Assembly (NCBI RefSeq): GCF_037023735.1
Contig: NZ_CP146069.1
Span: 723,501-787,500, forward strand
DNA length: 64,000 bases
From: Roseovarius sp. S88
Lineage (GTDB): Bacteria > Pseudomonadota > Alphaproteobacteria > Rhodobacterales > Rhodobacteraceae
Direction of reading: 5' to 3'
Shown: positions 17,774-26,332 of the stretch, piece by piece
Layout of the letters: every line of letters starts with the position of its first letter
Numbering within the stretch: the first letter of the stretch is position 1
Notes under the pieces: generated by a model
Told to the model about the DNA's origin: nothing
Seen by the model: the letters and a program-made list of their open reading frames with translations, nothing else
The model's database searches: none
Made by a program: the position numbers and the translations under genes

Positions 17774-19555
17774 ATGACCGAAACCCCCGACACCACCTAT
17801 CAGGTTCTGGCCCGGAAATACCGGCCCGAAACCTTTGCCGATCTGGTGGGGCAGGACGCCATGGTGCGCACGTTGCGCAACGCGTTTGAGGCCGACCGTA
17901 TCGCCCAGGCCTTTATCATGACGGGCATTCGCGGCACCGGCAAAACCACAACGGCGCGGATCATTGCCAAGGGGATGAACTGCATCGGGCCAGATGGGCA
18001 GGGCGGGCCAACGACGGATCCGTGTGGTCAGTGCGAGCATTGCACAGCGATCATGGAAGGGCGGCATGTCGATGTGCTGGAAATGGACGCCGCGAGCCGG
18101 ACGGGTGTGAATGACATTCGCGAAATCATCGACAGCGTGCATTACCGCGCCGCCTCGGCACGCTACAAGATTTACATCATCGACGAAGTGCACATGCTCT
18201 CGACCAGCGCCTTCAACGCGCTTCTGAAGACGCTTGAAGAGCCGCCGGCGCATGTGAAATTCATCTTTGCGACCACAGAAATCCGCAAGGTTCCCGTTAC
18301 GGTCCTGAGCCGCTGTCAGCGGTTCGATCTGCGCCGGATTGAACCGGAAGTGATGATCGCGCTTCTGCGTAAGATTGCTGATGCGGAAAAGGCGGAAATT
18401 GCCGAAGACGCGCTGGCTTTGATCACCCGCGCCGCCGAAGGCTCGGCCCGTGATGCCACCTCGCTTCTGGATCAGGCGATCAGCCACGGGGCAGGGGAAA
18501 CCACTGCCACTCAAGTGCGGGCCATGTTGGGCCTCGCCGACCGTGGTCGGGTCATGGATCTGTTTGATCTGATTATGAAGGGTGATGCGGCGGGTGCTCT
18601 GACGGAGCTCTCCGCGCAATATGCCGAAGGTGCTGATCCCATGGCAGTGCTGCGTGACCTGGCCGAGATCACCCATTGGGTTAGCGTGGTCAAGATCACG
18701 CCTGAGGCGACCGAAGACCCGACCATCAACCCCGATGAACGCACGCGCGGCGCGGCGATGGCCGAAGCCTTGCCGATGCGGGTTCTGACGCGGATGTGGC
18801 AGATGCTGCTCAAGGCGCTGGAGGAAGTGGCCAGCGCGCCTAATTCCATGATGTCCGCAGAGATGGCGGTCATCCGCCTGACCCATGTGGCTGACCTGCC
18901 CAGCCCTGAAGAGCTTGTCCGCAAGCTGCGAGATGCGCCACCGACCGGTCCAGCACAGGGTGGTCCAAACGGCGGCGGTCATGCACGATCCTCTGCGCCC
19001 GTGGCAACCGCCTCAGCAAGTCCCACACCCGCGCCGCGGACCAATGCGCCAGTGAGCCAGAGCCAGCCGCAGCCTAGCGGAGCCACCACTGCGCTGGCCG
19101 CGCAGTCCGAGACGGCGCTGGCGCATTACCCGACATTTGAGCATGTGGTCGAGCTCATCCGCGCGCATCGTGATGTGAAACTGCTGGTCGAGGTGGAAAC
19201 CTGCCTGCGCCTAGCGGCGTATCAGCCGGGGCGTATTGAATTTATGCCCACGGAGGCCGCGCCGAATGACTTTGCCCAGCGCCTTGGCGCGCGCCTGCAA
19301 AGCTGGACCGGCAATCGCTGGGCCGTTTCGATTGTCAATGAAGGCGGGGCTGAAACCATAGCTGAACGCCGCGATGCGGCGCAAAATGCGCTGGAGGCCG
19401 AAGCGCGCGAACATCCGATGGTGCAGGCTGTGTTCGCCGCCTTTCCCGAGGCCCGGATCGAGGCCATTCGCACGCCCGAAGACCTTGCCGCCGAAGCCGA
19501 GGTCGAGGCATTGCCGGAAGTGGATGAAGAATGGGACCCCTTCGAAGAGGATTGA
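17774..19555 (+). CDS. dnaX: DNA polymerase III subunits gamma and tau
   Basis: A 593-residue clamp-loader ATPase of the replisome. It has the Walker A motif GIRGTGKTTTARI near residues 50-62, four zinc-ligand cysteines between ~75 and 100 (C..CG.C..C), the Walker B/DExx motif IIDEVHML, and the sensor SRCQRFDLRR. Domain III is followed by an Ala/Pro/Gln-rich linker (~395-445) and a C-terminal tau-like region. No programmed-frameshift slippery run stands out. In many relatives dnaX is followed by ybaB-recR; here those genes are 38 kb away and a small membrane protein gene overlaps the dnaX 3' end instead. Confidence 0.95.
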   Translation: MTETPDTTYQVLARKYRPETFADLVGQDAMVRTLRNAFEADRIAQAFIMTGIRGTGKTTTARIIAKGMNCIGPDGQGGPTTDPCGQCEHCTAIMEGRHVDVLEMDAASRTGVNDIREIIDSVHYRAASARYKIYIIDEVHMLSTSAFNALLKTLEEPPAHVKFIFATTEIRKVPVTVLSRCQRFDLRRIEPEVMIALLRKIADAEKAEIAEDALALITRAAEGSARDATSLLDQAISHGAGETTATQVRAMLGLADRGRVMDLFDLIMKGDAAGALTELSAQYAEGADPMAVLRDLAEITHWVSVVKITPEATEDPTINPDERTRGAAMAEALPMRVLTRMWQMLLKALEEVASAPNSMMSAEMAVIRLTHVADLPSPEELVRKLRDAPPTGPAQGGPNGGGHARSSAPVATASASPTPAPRTNAPVSQSQPQPSGATTALAAQSETALAHYPTFEHVVELIRAHRDVKLLVEVETCLRLAAYQPGRIEFMPTEAAPNDFAQRLGARLQSWTGNRWAVSIVNEGGAETIAERRDAAQNALEAEAREHPMVQAVFAAFPEARIEAIRTPEDLAAEAEVEALPEVDEEWDPFEED

Positions 19556-19947
19556 CCGCGGCGCTGGCTCTGATCTGCTTGCCTCTGCCCGCTTTTGCCG
19601 AAGTGTGCGACAAGGTCCGCCCCGGTTGGGATGGCATGCCTGTGAGCATGTGGCAGGAGGCACTCTGGCTCTTCGGTAGCCCGGCAGCGCTCTTCCTGCT
19701 CTTCTGTTCGGCCCTTGTTTTTCGCTTCAAGAACAGCTGGGGTGCTTTGGCGGTTTTTGTCGGTTGGAGCTTCCTTGTCGGGGCCTTCACATTCTGGGAT
19801 CCAACAGGCGGCGTACGCGATGGTGCCATCGCCGAAGGATGCGTCGGCTCCCCAGCTGTTTTTGTCGTCGTTGTTTTGGTGATCTCCGTTGGGCTCTTGC
19901 TCTATACAGGAAAGCCCGACGCAGAGGACGAGAGCAGGCTAAATTAA
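19531..19947 (+). CDS. Small membrane protein overlapping dnaX, function unknown
   Basis: A 138-residue protein that begins 25 nt inside the end of dnaX. It opens with a signal-peptide-like segment (residues 1-23, ending AFA-EVC), then two or three membrane segments at ~43-62, 70-88 and 108-127, and an acidic tail. A Cys in the mature N-terminus (EVCDK) and another in EGCVGS might pair. I recognise no family. The overlap and shared strand suggest translation coupled to dnaX. Confidence 0.55.
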   Translation: MGPLRRGLTAALALICLPLPAFAEVCDKVRPGWDGMPVSMWQEALWLFGSPAALFLLFCSALVFRFKNSWGALAVFVGWSFLVGAFTFWDPTGGVRDGAIAEGCVGSPAVFVVVVLVISVGLLLYTGKPDAEDESRLN

Positions 19948-20102
19948 AGCTGACGGGATTGAATGCGCCGCCCAATGCGTCCGGCGGTCAACCTGAGGCA
20001 TCAGACAAAGGCCGGGCGCGCGCAACACTCACATAGTGCGCGGCGTTCGTCCAAAGGCTGTGAGGCAGGGTTTTGGCTCGAACGCTCTAACACCGTACAG
20101 GA

Positions 20103-20921
20103 TCACCCCTCCGCCGGAGCCACCGCCCGCTGATAGAGATGCCACGTGGTGTGGCCAAGGATTGGAAGGGTAAAGATCAAGCCCAGAAACGCCGGAACCA
20201 ATGACACCAGCATAGCAACTGCAATGATCGCCGCCCATGTGAGCATGACAGCCGGATTTTCCGTGACAACACGGATGGATGTTAACATGGCCGAGATGAA
20301 GTCAATGTCCCGGTCAAGGAGCATCGGCATTGCAACAGCAGTCACCGAAAACAGCACCGCCGACAGGGCTGCGCCGACGCAGGTGCCAATCGCAAGAAAC
20401 GTCCAGCCTTCTGGCGTAAAGAAAACCGTATCCAAGAACCCGTCCAAATCCGAGAAGGACGAGTCCTGCAGGATAATGACCAGCAATGTTCGGAACTGAT
20501 AAAACCACACCCAAAGAATGAACAGCGTGGCAAAGGCCATCCAACCCATCTCGCGATTGCGTTGATTGGCCATGACGGTGAGAATGTCCAGCCAGCCGAA
20601 GCTTTGCGCGTTCTGCAACCGGCGCGACATTTCATAGAGCCCAGCAGCGGCGAAGGGCGCTACCAGCGGAAAGCCGACCGCGGCGGGAACGATCATCCAG
20701 ACCTTTCCAAGCCAGAGCAGACACCATACAAAAAAGAGACCGAAAACAGCATAAAACAAGCCGAAAAAGCCGCTCATAACAGGGCGCGCCAGAAAGTCGG
20801 ACAACCCGGCCCTCAGCGACGCAGCGATATCGCCCGACGTGACCTTGTTGACTTTTGGCATGGACTGCGGGGGCGGCGTCAGGTCATCTGGTGGCGGAGA
20901 ACCTGAGGTTTTCGATGTCAT
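20103..20921 (-). CDS. DUF2189 membrane protein
   Basis: A 272-residue protein with a Pro-rich cytoplasmic N-terminus (residues 1-25) and about six membrane helices, matching the DUF2189 family (possible cytochrome c oxidase subunit I-like annotation in databases, without proven function). Typical features are the LRAGLSDFLARP opening, the FPLVAPFAAAGLYEMSRRL segment and the C-terminal GHTTWHLYQRAV. The ATG at 20921 has GGGAG ten nt upstream. It is divergent from the nitrile hydratase-like genes across about 305 nt. Confidence 0.8.
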   Translation of the reverse strand: MTSKTSGSPPPDDLTPPPQSMPKVNKVTSGDIAASLRAGLSDFLARPVMSGFFGLFYAVFGLFFVWCLLWLGKVWMIVPAAVGFPLVAPFAAAGLYEMSRRLQNAQSFGWLDILTVMANQRNREMGWMAFATLFILWVWFYQFRTLLVIILQDSSFSDLDGFLDTVFFTPEGWTFLAIGTCVGAALSAVLFSVTAVAMPMLLDRDIDFISAMLTSIRVVTENPAVMLTWAAIIAVAMLVSLVPAFLGLIFTLPILGHTTWHLYQRAVAPAEG

Positions 20922-21226
20922 GACATAGTACTCCCAAGGCAAGGCATTGCGCGCATCCGTTTTGCCAACAGACCCAAACGTGAAACAGACATCCCTCCCG
21001 CACATGCAAGTCTGCATCAGGTCAATCATAAGGACAAGGGGGGCATGTAGTGACACGGCCCCCTTGGCGGGCTTTCGTCGGACGGACATCATCGGAAGAA
21101 CGCACAGCGCGGTGAGTCTCAGGTTAATGTGCGACACGAGAATGTTTGGCTTCCGCAGAACGAACCTTGTCCAACACAGACCCTAAAGCCATTGCCTCCC
21201 GCGCCCTGCCATCCTAACCTCACGAC
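20922..21226. other. 305-bp divergent intergenic region
   Basis: It separates the DUF2189 gene (minus) from the nitrile hydratase-like operon (plus) and should hold both promoters. I see no coding frame with support, no strong hairpin and no known regulatory motif. Confidence 0.4.
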
Positions 21227-21565
21227 ATGACTGATACACCCGAACGCCGCTGGCATGATATGGGCGGGCAAGACGCCGGCCCGGTTCCGATGGAAGGGCA
21301 TGACTTTGCTCTTTGGGAGAAACGCATAGATGCCCTGATGGTGCTCTGCGGGGGCAAGGGGCTGTTCACCGTCGATGGCCTGCGTCGCGCGCTGGAAGAC
21401 ATGGGTGAAGAGGCGTTTGAAAAACACAGCTACTATGAACGCTGGATCGCCGCCACCAACCAGAACCTGATCGAAGCCGGCGTCTACACGCTCGAAGAGT
21501 TGGGCCAGCGGATGGAAGAAGTTGCTGCGCGCGGCCCAACTTACGGTGAGGCGCAAGGTGACTGA
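21227..21565 (+). CDS. Nitrile hydratase beta-subunit N-terminal half (thiocyanate hydrolase beta-like)
   Basis: A 112-residue protein that matches only the N-terminal half of nitrile hydratase beta: HDMGGQDAGPVPME, the WEKRIDALM segment, the RALEDMG segment and SYYERWIAATNQNLIEAGV line up with the helical part of that subunit. Databases often call such proteins 'nitrile hydratase accessory protein'. In thiocyanate hydrolase the beta subunit (ScnB) has the same relation to nitrile hydratase. It is the first gene of a tight three-gene operon and overlaps the next start. Whether the complex hydrates nitriles, hydrolyses thiocyanate or does something else cannot be told from the sequence. Confidence 0.8.
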   Translation: MTDTPERRWHDMGGQDAGPVPMEGHDFALWEKRIDALMVLCGGKGLFTVDGLRRALEDMGEEAFEKHSYYERWIAATNQNLIEAGVYTLEELGQRMEEVAARGPTYGEAQGD

Positions 21566-21833
21566 CGCGGTGATGCAAAAAGTTCGCATCAAATCCATGT
21601 TTCCTCCGGGCCATGTGCGCGCGCCCTACTATATCCGTGGCAAACTGGGCGAGATTGAGCGCGAGATCGGCCTGTTCGGAAATCCGGAACAGCTTGCCTA
21701 TGGCCTGAAAGCCGAAGACAAGACGCTCTACCGGGTGCGCTTCACCATGGCGGAGCTGTGGGGCGCAGAGGCGGAGACACCAACCGATACAGTTGACGTC
21801 GAGGTGTATGCCCATTGGCTGGAGGAGGCCTGA
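21558..21833 (+). CDS. Nitrile hydratase beta-subunit C-terminal half (SH3-like; thiocyanate hydrolase alpha-like)
   Basis: A 91-residue protein that matches the C-terminal SH3-like barrel of nitrile hydratase beta: VRIKSMFPPGHVRAPYYIRG, TLYRVRFTMAELWG and DTVDVEVYAHWLE. In intact beta subunits this follows directly on the domain encoded by the gene before, so the beta subunit is split here, as in thiocyanate hydrolase (ScnA). The GTG at 21558, 8 nt inside the upstream gene, gives VTDAVMQKVRIKS; the ATG at 21573 is an alternative. The stop lies 1 nt before the alpha ATG. Confidence 0.75.
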   Translation: MTDAVMQKVRIKSMFPPGHVRAPYYIRGKLGEIEREIGLFGNPEQLAYGLKAEDKTLYRVRFTMAELWGAEAETPTDTVDVEVYAHWLEEA

Positions 21834-21834
21834 C

Positions 21835-22500
21835 ATGCCACATGACCATCACGATCATGATCACCTGAGTTCCTCGGGCCATCCGTTTCGCGCCGACAAT
21901 GACATGGCACTGACCTATTGGCAGCGGATGGAAATCGCCGTGCGTGAGTTGCTGGTGGAAAAAGGACATCTTACTCCGGCTGAGATCAGTGCCCAGATCG
22001 AGGCGATGGATGCCCGAAGCCCTGCTGATGGCGCTGCTGTCGTTGCACGGGCCTGGGTTGATCCTGAGTTTAAGGCGCGGCTTCTGGACAATGCCGCCAC
22101 AGCGACGCGGGAGATGGGCTTTGACATCGGTCCGCTGAACCTGATCGCGGTGGAGAACACGGCCGAAGTGCATAACCTCATCGTCTGCACGCTGTGCTCG
22201 TGCTACCCGCGTAACCTTCTGGGGCTGCCACCTGATTGGTACAAGACCCGCGCCTACCGCTCACGCGCTGTGAAAGAGCCGCGCAAGGTCCTGCGGGAGT
22301 TTGGCGTGCAACTGCCAGAGAAGACACAAATCCGCGTGCACGATAGCACTGCTGACATGCGATATGTGGTCATCCCGGCGCGTCCGGAAGGCACGGGTGG
22401 GATGGACGAGACTGCGCTTACCAAACTAGTCACTCGCGATCTCGATGATTGGCACCGGGTTGGCGCGCGCCCCTGCGCAGGCTTGAGCCAAGTGGCGTGA
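21835..22500 (+). CDS. Nitrile hydratase alpha subunit (cobalt type; thiocyanate hydrolase gamma-like), 3' frameshift
   Basis: A 221-residue metal-bearing subunit. The His/Asp-rich N-terminus is followed by the metal site VCTLCSCYPRNLLGLPPDWY; CTLCSCY is the cobalt-type signature, in which two cysteines become oxidised in mature enzymes. GGAGGAGG lies just before the ATG. The usual C-terminal motif LVTRD-SMIG is broken: after VTRD the frame reads LDDWHRVGARP, but removing one base at about 22441 restores SMIGTGLARAPAQA and a stop at 22484-22486. The last ~17 residues are thus replaced, by mutation or sequencing error. It is the third gene of the operon, in scnB-scnA-scnC order. No activator gene of the P47K type is adjacent. 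Confidence 0.82.
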   Translation: MPHDHHDHDHLSSSGHPFRADNDMALTYWQRMEIAVRELLVEKGHLTPAEISAQIEAMDARSPADGAAVVARAWVDPEFKARLLDNAATATREMGFDIGPLNLIAVENTAEVHNLIVCTLCSCYPRNLLGLPPDWYKTRAYRSRAVKEPRKVLREFGVQLPEKTQIRVHDSTADMRYVVIPARPEGTGGMDETALTKLVTRDLDDWHRVGARPCAGLSQVA

Positions 22501-22543
22501 ACGCGTAAGGCTGTTGCCAAAGGTCTCTCAAGAAAGGCCGCGT

Positions 22544-23482
22544 ATGAGCGACGAGCAAACATCCGAAACTATTTCGCTAACCGAGCGTTTGATCGGTACA
22601 GCCTTGGTGGCACCCATCTGGATGTCGCGGCTTTTGCCATATCGCCTGCGCGTGCCATTCGTGGGCTGGGCGGCCTCCCGGCTTTTGGGACCGCTCGCCG
22701 GATACCGCCGCCGCGTGCGCGAAAACCTCGCTTTCGCCAGACCCGATTTGAACCATGAAACCGTGCGCGATCTGATGCTCAGCGTGCCCGATAATGCTGG
22801 GCGCAATATGGTTGAGCTTTATTCCCCCGAGTTTGCCGACTATGCCCGTAAATCACCCGTCATCGGCCCCGGCCTTCCCGATGTGCGTGCAGCCCGTGAA
22901 GCAGGGCGGCCGGTGATCTTCGTGACCGGGCATTTTGGATCCTTCAACGCCGCGCGGCTTGCGATGATGGAGCAGGGGTTCAACATGGGGGTGTTTTACC
23001 GCCCCATGGCCAATCGTCCGTTCAATGAGCATTACGTCAAGGCCATGGCATCCCTGTCGGAGCCGATGTTCGAGCAAGGGCGCAAAGGCATGATCCAGAT
23101 GGTCAAACACCTGCGCTCCGGCGGCGTGCTAGCGATTCTCAATGATCTTAACGCCCATGACGGTGTGCCGCTTGAGTTCTTCGGAAAACCAGCACTCACA
23201 TCGCTCGCAACCGCTGAAATGGCGCTAAAGTTCGACGCGCTTTTGGTGCCGGTCTGGGGGCTGCGCGATCCCGATGGGTTGCATTTCACCATCCACACCG
23301 AGACGCCCATTGCCCATTCCGACCCCGTCACCATGACCCGCGAATTCAACGCGCGCTTAGAGGCGGCCATCCGCGAGAACATGCATCAATGGTTCTGGAT
23401 TCACCGCCGCTGGAAAGACGGCACTGGCCCACTGGCGGACCGGGGTGCCAAGATTTTGGCAGACTTGGAAAGAAACGCCTGA
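22544..23482 (+). CDS. LpxL/HtrB-family lysophospholipid/lipid A acyltransferase
   Basis: A 312-residue acyltransferase of the LpxL superfamily. The catalytic HxxxxD-like motif appears as VTGHFGSFNAARL near residue 130 (the His-x4-D/N pattern is degenerate: H-FGSF-N), followed by YRPMANRPFNEHY and NDLNAHDGVPLEFFG, typical of the family. A weak N-terminal hydrophobic stretch suggests inner-membrane association. Members add a secondary acyl chain to Kdo-lipid A, and in alphaproteobacteria some act on ornithine lipid or other lysolipids. The start at 22544 has AGAAAGG upstream. The gene lies 43 nt after the nitrile hydratase alpha gene but seems unrelated in function. Confidence 0.8.
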   Translation: MSDEQTSETISLTERLIGTALVAPIWMSRLLPYRLRVPFVGWAASRLLGPLAGYRRRVRENLAFARPDLNHETVRDLMLSVPDNAGRNMVELYSPEFADYARKSPVIGPGLPDVRAAREAGRPVIFVTGHFGSFNAARLAMMEQGFNMGVFYRPMANRPFNEHYVKAMASLSEPMFEQGRKGMIQMVKHLRSGGVLAILNDLNAHDGVPLEFFGKPALTSLATAEMALKFDALLVPVWGLRDPDGLHFTIHTETPIAHSDPVTMTREFNARLEAAIRENMHQWFWIHRRWKDGTGPLADRGAKILADLERNA

Positions 23483-23490
23483 CAGTGTTT

Positions 23491-23551
23491 TGGGTATTTC
23501 TGACAAGAAAGAAGCCTGACGCACCTGCTTCTTTCTTGTTGCAAATACCCA
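23491..23551. repeat. Recurrent 3'-flanking elements, inverted pair forming a long hairpin
   Basis: Copy 3 (23491-23515, plus) and copy 4 (23527-23551, minus) face each other across an 11-nt loop. The arms pair over GGGTATTT and CAAGAAAGAAGC with only a 4-nt mismatch block between them. The pair sits between the stops of two convergent genes, so each gene has its own copy in its own orientation, and together they could act as a two-way terminator. Confidence 0.6.
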
Positions 23552-23579
23552 TGCCCACCGGATCACATGGCGGGCTTTA

Positions 23580-24467
23580 TCAGGTCCATTTCGCGACCGG
23601 CGGCAAGCTCATCAAAACCGCATCGGCATCATGACCTGTGGCCAGACCAAACTTGGTGCCGCGATCATAGACGAGGTTGTATTCGGCATAGAGACCGCGA
23701 TGCACGAGTTGGGTTTCCTTGTCTGCGTCAGACCAATTCTGTCCGCGGCGTTTTTCGACCAGCGGCACATAGGCTTTGAGAAACGCTCGGCCAATATCCT
23801 GTGTCAGGGCAAAATCGGCTTCCCAGTCGCCGGAATTCTGGTCATCCATGAAGATGCCGCCCACGCCGCGCGCGCGGTGGCGGTGCGGGATGTAGAAATA
23901 CTCATCCGCCCATTTCTTGAGATGCGGATAATGGTCGGTCCCATGCGGATCGAGATGGGCCTTTTGCGTGGCGTGGAAATGCGCTGTGTCCTCGTCATAC
24001 TCAATGCAAGGATTCAGGTCAGAGCCGCCGCCAAACCACCAGGCCCCAGGCGTCCAGAACATGCGTGTGTTCATATGCACCGCCGGCACATGCGGGTTTT
24101 GCATATGCGCCACGAGGCTGATGCCTGAAGCCCAGAAGCGTGGGTCATCTTCCATGCCAGGCACACCGCGCGCAGCCATGGCTTTTTGCGCTTGCGCGCC
24201 CAGGCTTCCATAGACTTCCGAGACATTGACGCCGACCTTTTCAAAGACCCGGCCGCCGCGCATGACACTCATCAAGCCGCCGCCTGCGTCAGAGTTATCG
24301 TCGCTGGCACGTTTGGTTTCCGAGACGTCAAACCGGCCCGGTGCGGCGCCAGCCATCGGCCCGCTGTCATGGCTGTCTTCGAGCTCCTCAAACGCGGCTA
24401 CAATGTCGTCGCGTAGCTGCCGGAACCAACTCGCCGCGCGGGATTTTTCGTCTTGCATCTTGCTCAT
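23580..24467 (-). CDS. hemF: Oxygen-dependent coproporphyrinogen III oxidase
   Basis: A 295-residue HemF that oxidatively decarboxylates coproporphyrinogen III to protoporphyrinogen IX in haem and bacteriochlorophyll synthesis. Typical motifs are GGGLMSVMRGGRVFEKVGVN, SLVAHMQNPHVPAVHMN, WWFGGGSDLNPC, YFYIPHRHRARGVGGIFMDD and YNLVYDRGTKFGL. The length is normal for alphaproteobacterial HemF. The ATG at 24467 is 7 nt beyond the stop of the upstream SDR gene, so they are likely one transcript. Confidence 0.95.
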   Translation of the reverse strand: MSKMQDEKSRAASWFRQLRDDIVAAFEELEDSHDSGPMAGAAPGRFDVSETKRASDDNSDAGGGLMSVMRGGRVFEKVGVNVSEVYGSLGAQAQKAMAARGVPGMEDDPRFWASGISLVAHMQNPHVPAVHMNTRMFWTPGAWWFGGGSDLNPCIEYDEDTAHFHATQKAHLDPHGTDHYPHLKKWADEYFYIPHRHRARGVGGIFMDDQNSGDWEADFALTQDIGRAFLKAYVPLVEKRRGQNWSDADKETQLVHRGLYAEYNLVYDRGTKFGLATGHDADAVLMSLPPVAKWT

Positions 24468-24474
24468 GCGCCCA

Positions 24475-25275
24475 TCAATGCGCAGGTGCGGCGACAGGGT
24501 CAAGCAGTGTTCGGCCGCCATCGATGGTCATGATCTGCCCGGTCATAAAACCAGACGCCTCGCTCGACAGATATTGCACCGCTGAGACAAGCTCGCTGGC
24601 CGAAGCAATCCGGCCAAGCGGGGTGTGGTCTTCAATGTCGGCGCGGTAGTCGGTGTTGTCGCGCAAGGTGTTCTGCAATGAGGCGCTCATAACGGATCCG
24701 ATGGCCACACCGTTGACCCGGATCCGATGTGGTGCCAGCGACACCGCCAGGTTCCGTGTCATCTGATCGAGAGCTGCCGTCGACACCGAGTAGCCCAGCA
24801 AGTCGGGATGTGTACGCCGTGCGGCAATCGAGGACAGGTTCACAATGGTGCCCACTGTGCCGTCTTCATCGCCATCGGCCTGTTTTATCATCCGCTTGGC
24901 CACAAGCTGGCTCAGGCGTAGAGGGGCCAGAAGGTTCTGATTGAGCGACAACTCCACCGCGTCATCATCTGGATTGAGAGGATCGGACGGCACCACCTGA
25001 CGCGAGGCATTGACCAGGATATCAACCTGCTCAAAGGCATCGATCGTTGCGGAAAGAAGGTTGGCCAACGTGAGCTTTTCGCGCAAATCCCCAGCAAAAT
25101 ACCGTTGCGCGCTGCCATCCTCGTTATTGCCCAACTCATGCGCAAGCTGCTTTTCGTCCATATCGGCGAACATCACGTTCGCGCCCTTGTCGACAAAATG
25201 CCGCCCAATGGCGAGGCCAACCCCGTTAGCCCCCCCGGTGACAATGGCGGTCTTACCGGAAATGGAAAATGACAT
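24475..25275 (-). CDS. Short-chain dehydrogenase/reductase family protein lacking the catalytic lysine
   Basis: A 266-residue Rossmann-fold protein of the classical SDR family. The cofactor motif TGGANGVG (13-20) and the Asp39 in FADMD suggest NAD(H). The NNAG motif is altered to VNASRQ (Asn89) and the catalytic Ser is in VNLSSIA. In the active-site YxxxK motif the Tyr is kept (Tyr162), but Lys is replaced by Thr (GYSVSTAAL). The C-terminal SSEASGFMTGQIMTIDGG is normal. Reduced or altered catalysis is inferred. It is followed 7 nt later by hemF. Confidence 0.8.
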   Translation of the reverse strand: MSFSISGKTAIVTGGANGVGLAIGRHFVDKGANVMFADMDEKQLAHELGNNEDGSAQRYFAGDLREKLTLANLLSATIDAFEQVDILVNASRQVVPSDPLNPDDDAVELSLNQNLLAPLRLSQLVAKRMIKQADGDEDGTVGTIVNLSSIAARRTHPDLLGYSVSTAALDQMTRNLAVSLAPHRIRVNGVAIGSVMSASLQNTLRDNTDYRADIEDHTPLGRIASASELVSAVQYLSSEASGFMTGQIMTIDGGRTLLDPVAAPAH

Positions 25276-25342
25276 CTCGCCTGTCTCTCCCGTTATGGCC
25301 TGCGCATCTCAAATCGCATTCTGCGCAGCCTAGTTCAACTTC

Positions 25343-26331
25343 TCAGCCTTTTCGAGCCGGATTTGCCGCCCACAGAATTTTGAACCGGTTGTCGCTTGCG
25401 TGGGTTTTGACATCACGGAAATTGACGCCCAGTTCGGCTTCATAGGGCAGGTGGCGATTGGCCACCATCCAAAGCTGGCCTTTTGGTTTGAGTGCTTCTG
25501 CGGCTGCCCGAATGAACGCGCGGCCAAGGTCCGGGTCACTGGCCCGACCGGTATGAAAAGGGGGTTCATGATCACCGTATCGAGCGGCTCGGGCGGCTGC
25601 CAGCGCGTGGCATCGGACCAGTGAAACGCGGCACGTGTGTCGGTGACATTGGTTCGCGCGCAGTCCAGTGCGGATTTCTCGGCTTCTACAAGATGAAGGC
25701 GTGTGATGGAGTCCCGTCGAAGCGCTTCGGCGCTGAGATACCCCCAGCCTGCGCCCAGGTCGGCCAGCAAGGCCCCAAGTTTTTGCGGCAGGTGATCGGC
25801 CAGGAACTGTGAGCCGGGATCAATCCCATCAGCAGAAAACACACCTGGTGCCGTGACAAAGCCGTCCTCAATTTGCGTTTGGTCGTTCAATTGCCAGTCG
25901 GTCAACTCCAGACCGCCATGGAACCAGAAAAGCTTGCCATGAGACTTTGACAAGGCCGGAGACACCTCGCACCGTGCACGACAAAGCTTGAGCACTGACT
26001 CAATGCCGTCCGTTTTGGCCCCATCTACGACCACCGGTCCATCGGTGAGGGATGAGGCCTGAGCGATCATGGCCAATGTGAGTGGTTTGGCGCGGGCGGC
26101 GAACACAATGGCTGCGGCATAGGGCCCGTCGGGTTCTGTGCCACAGTCAAACCCAAGCGCATCGAATGTGTCATGTACGGGCCGAAACCCGGTCAGGATG
26201 TGACATCTGCCTTTGTCCAGTGCGGATAGGTCGGTGCCAGACGCGGGGCGAAAGACGACCACACGTCCGGTGTCAGGCCAGGGCATATCGCCCGAAGACA
26301 ACGCCAGAGACAGCCGTGACGTCGTACTCAC
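25343..26331 (-). pseudogene. rsmC: RsmC-like 16S rRNA (guanine) methyltransferase, single-base frameshift
   Basis: A class I SAM-dependent methyltransferase with the RsmC two-domain plan: a degenerate N-terminal half and a C-terminal catalytic half with LLADLGAGWGYLS (SAM motif I). The catalytic NPPF motif is broken: the frame reads MNPLFIPVGPVTRT, but one more C in the five-C run (five G at 25560-25564 on the plus strand) gives MNPPFHTGRASDPDLGRAF. The restored frame continues through LWMVANRHLPYEAELG to a TGA at 25343-25345. The uncorrected frame runs on to 25330 with non-family residues. Either the gene is inactive or the run was misread. Family members methylate N2 of G1207 in 16S rRNA. 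Confidence 0.8.
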
Positions 26332-26332
26332 G

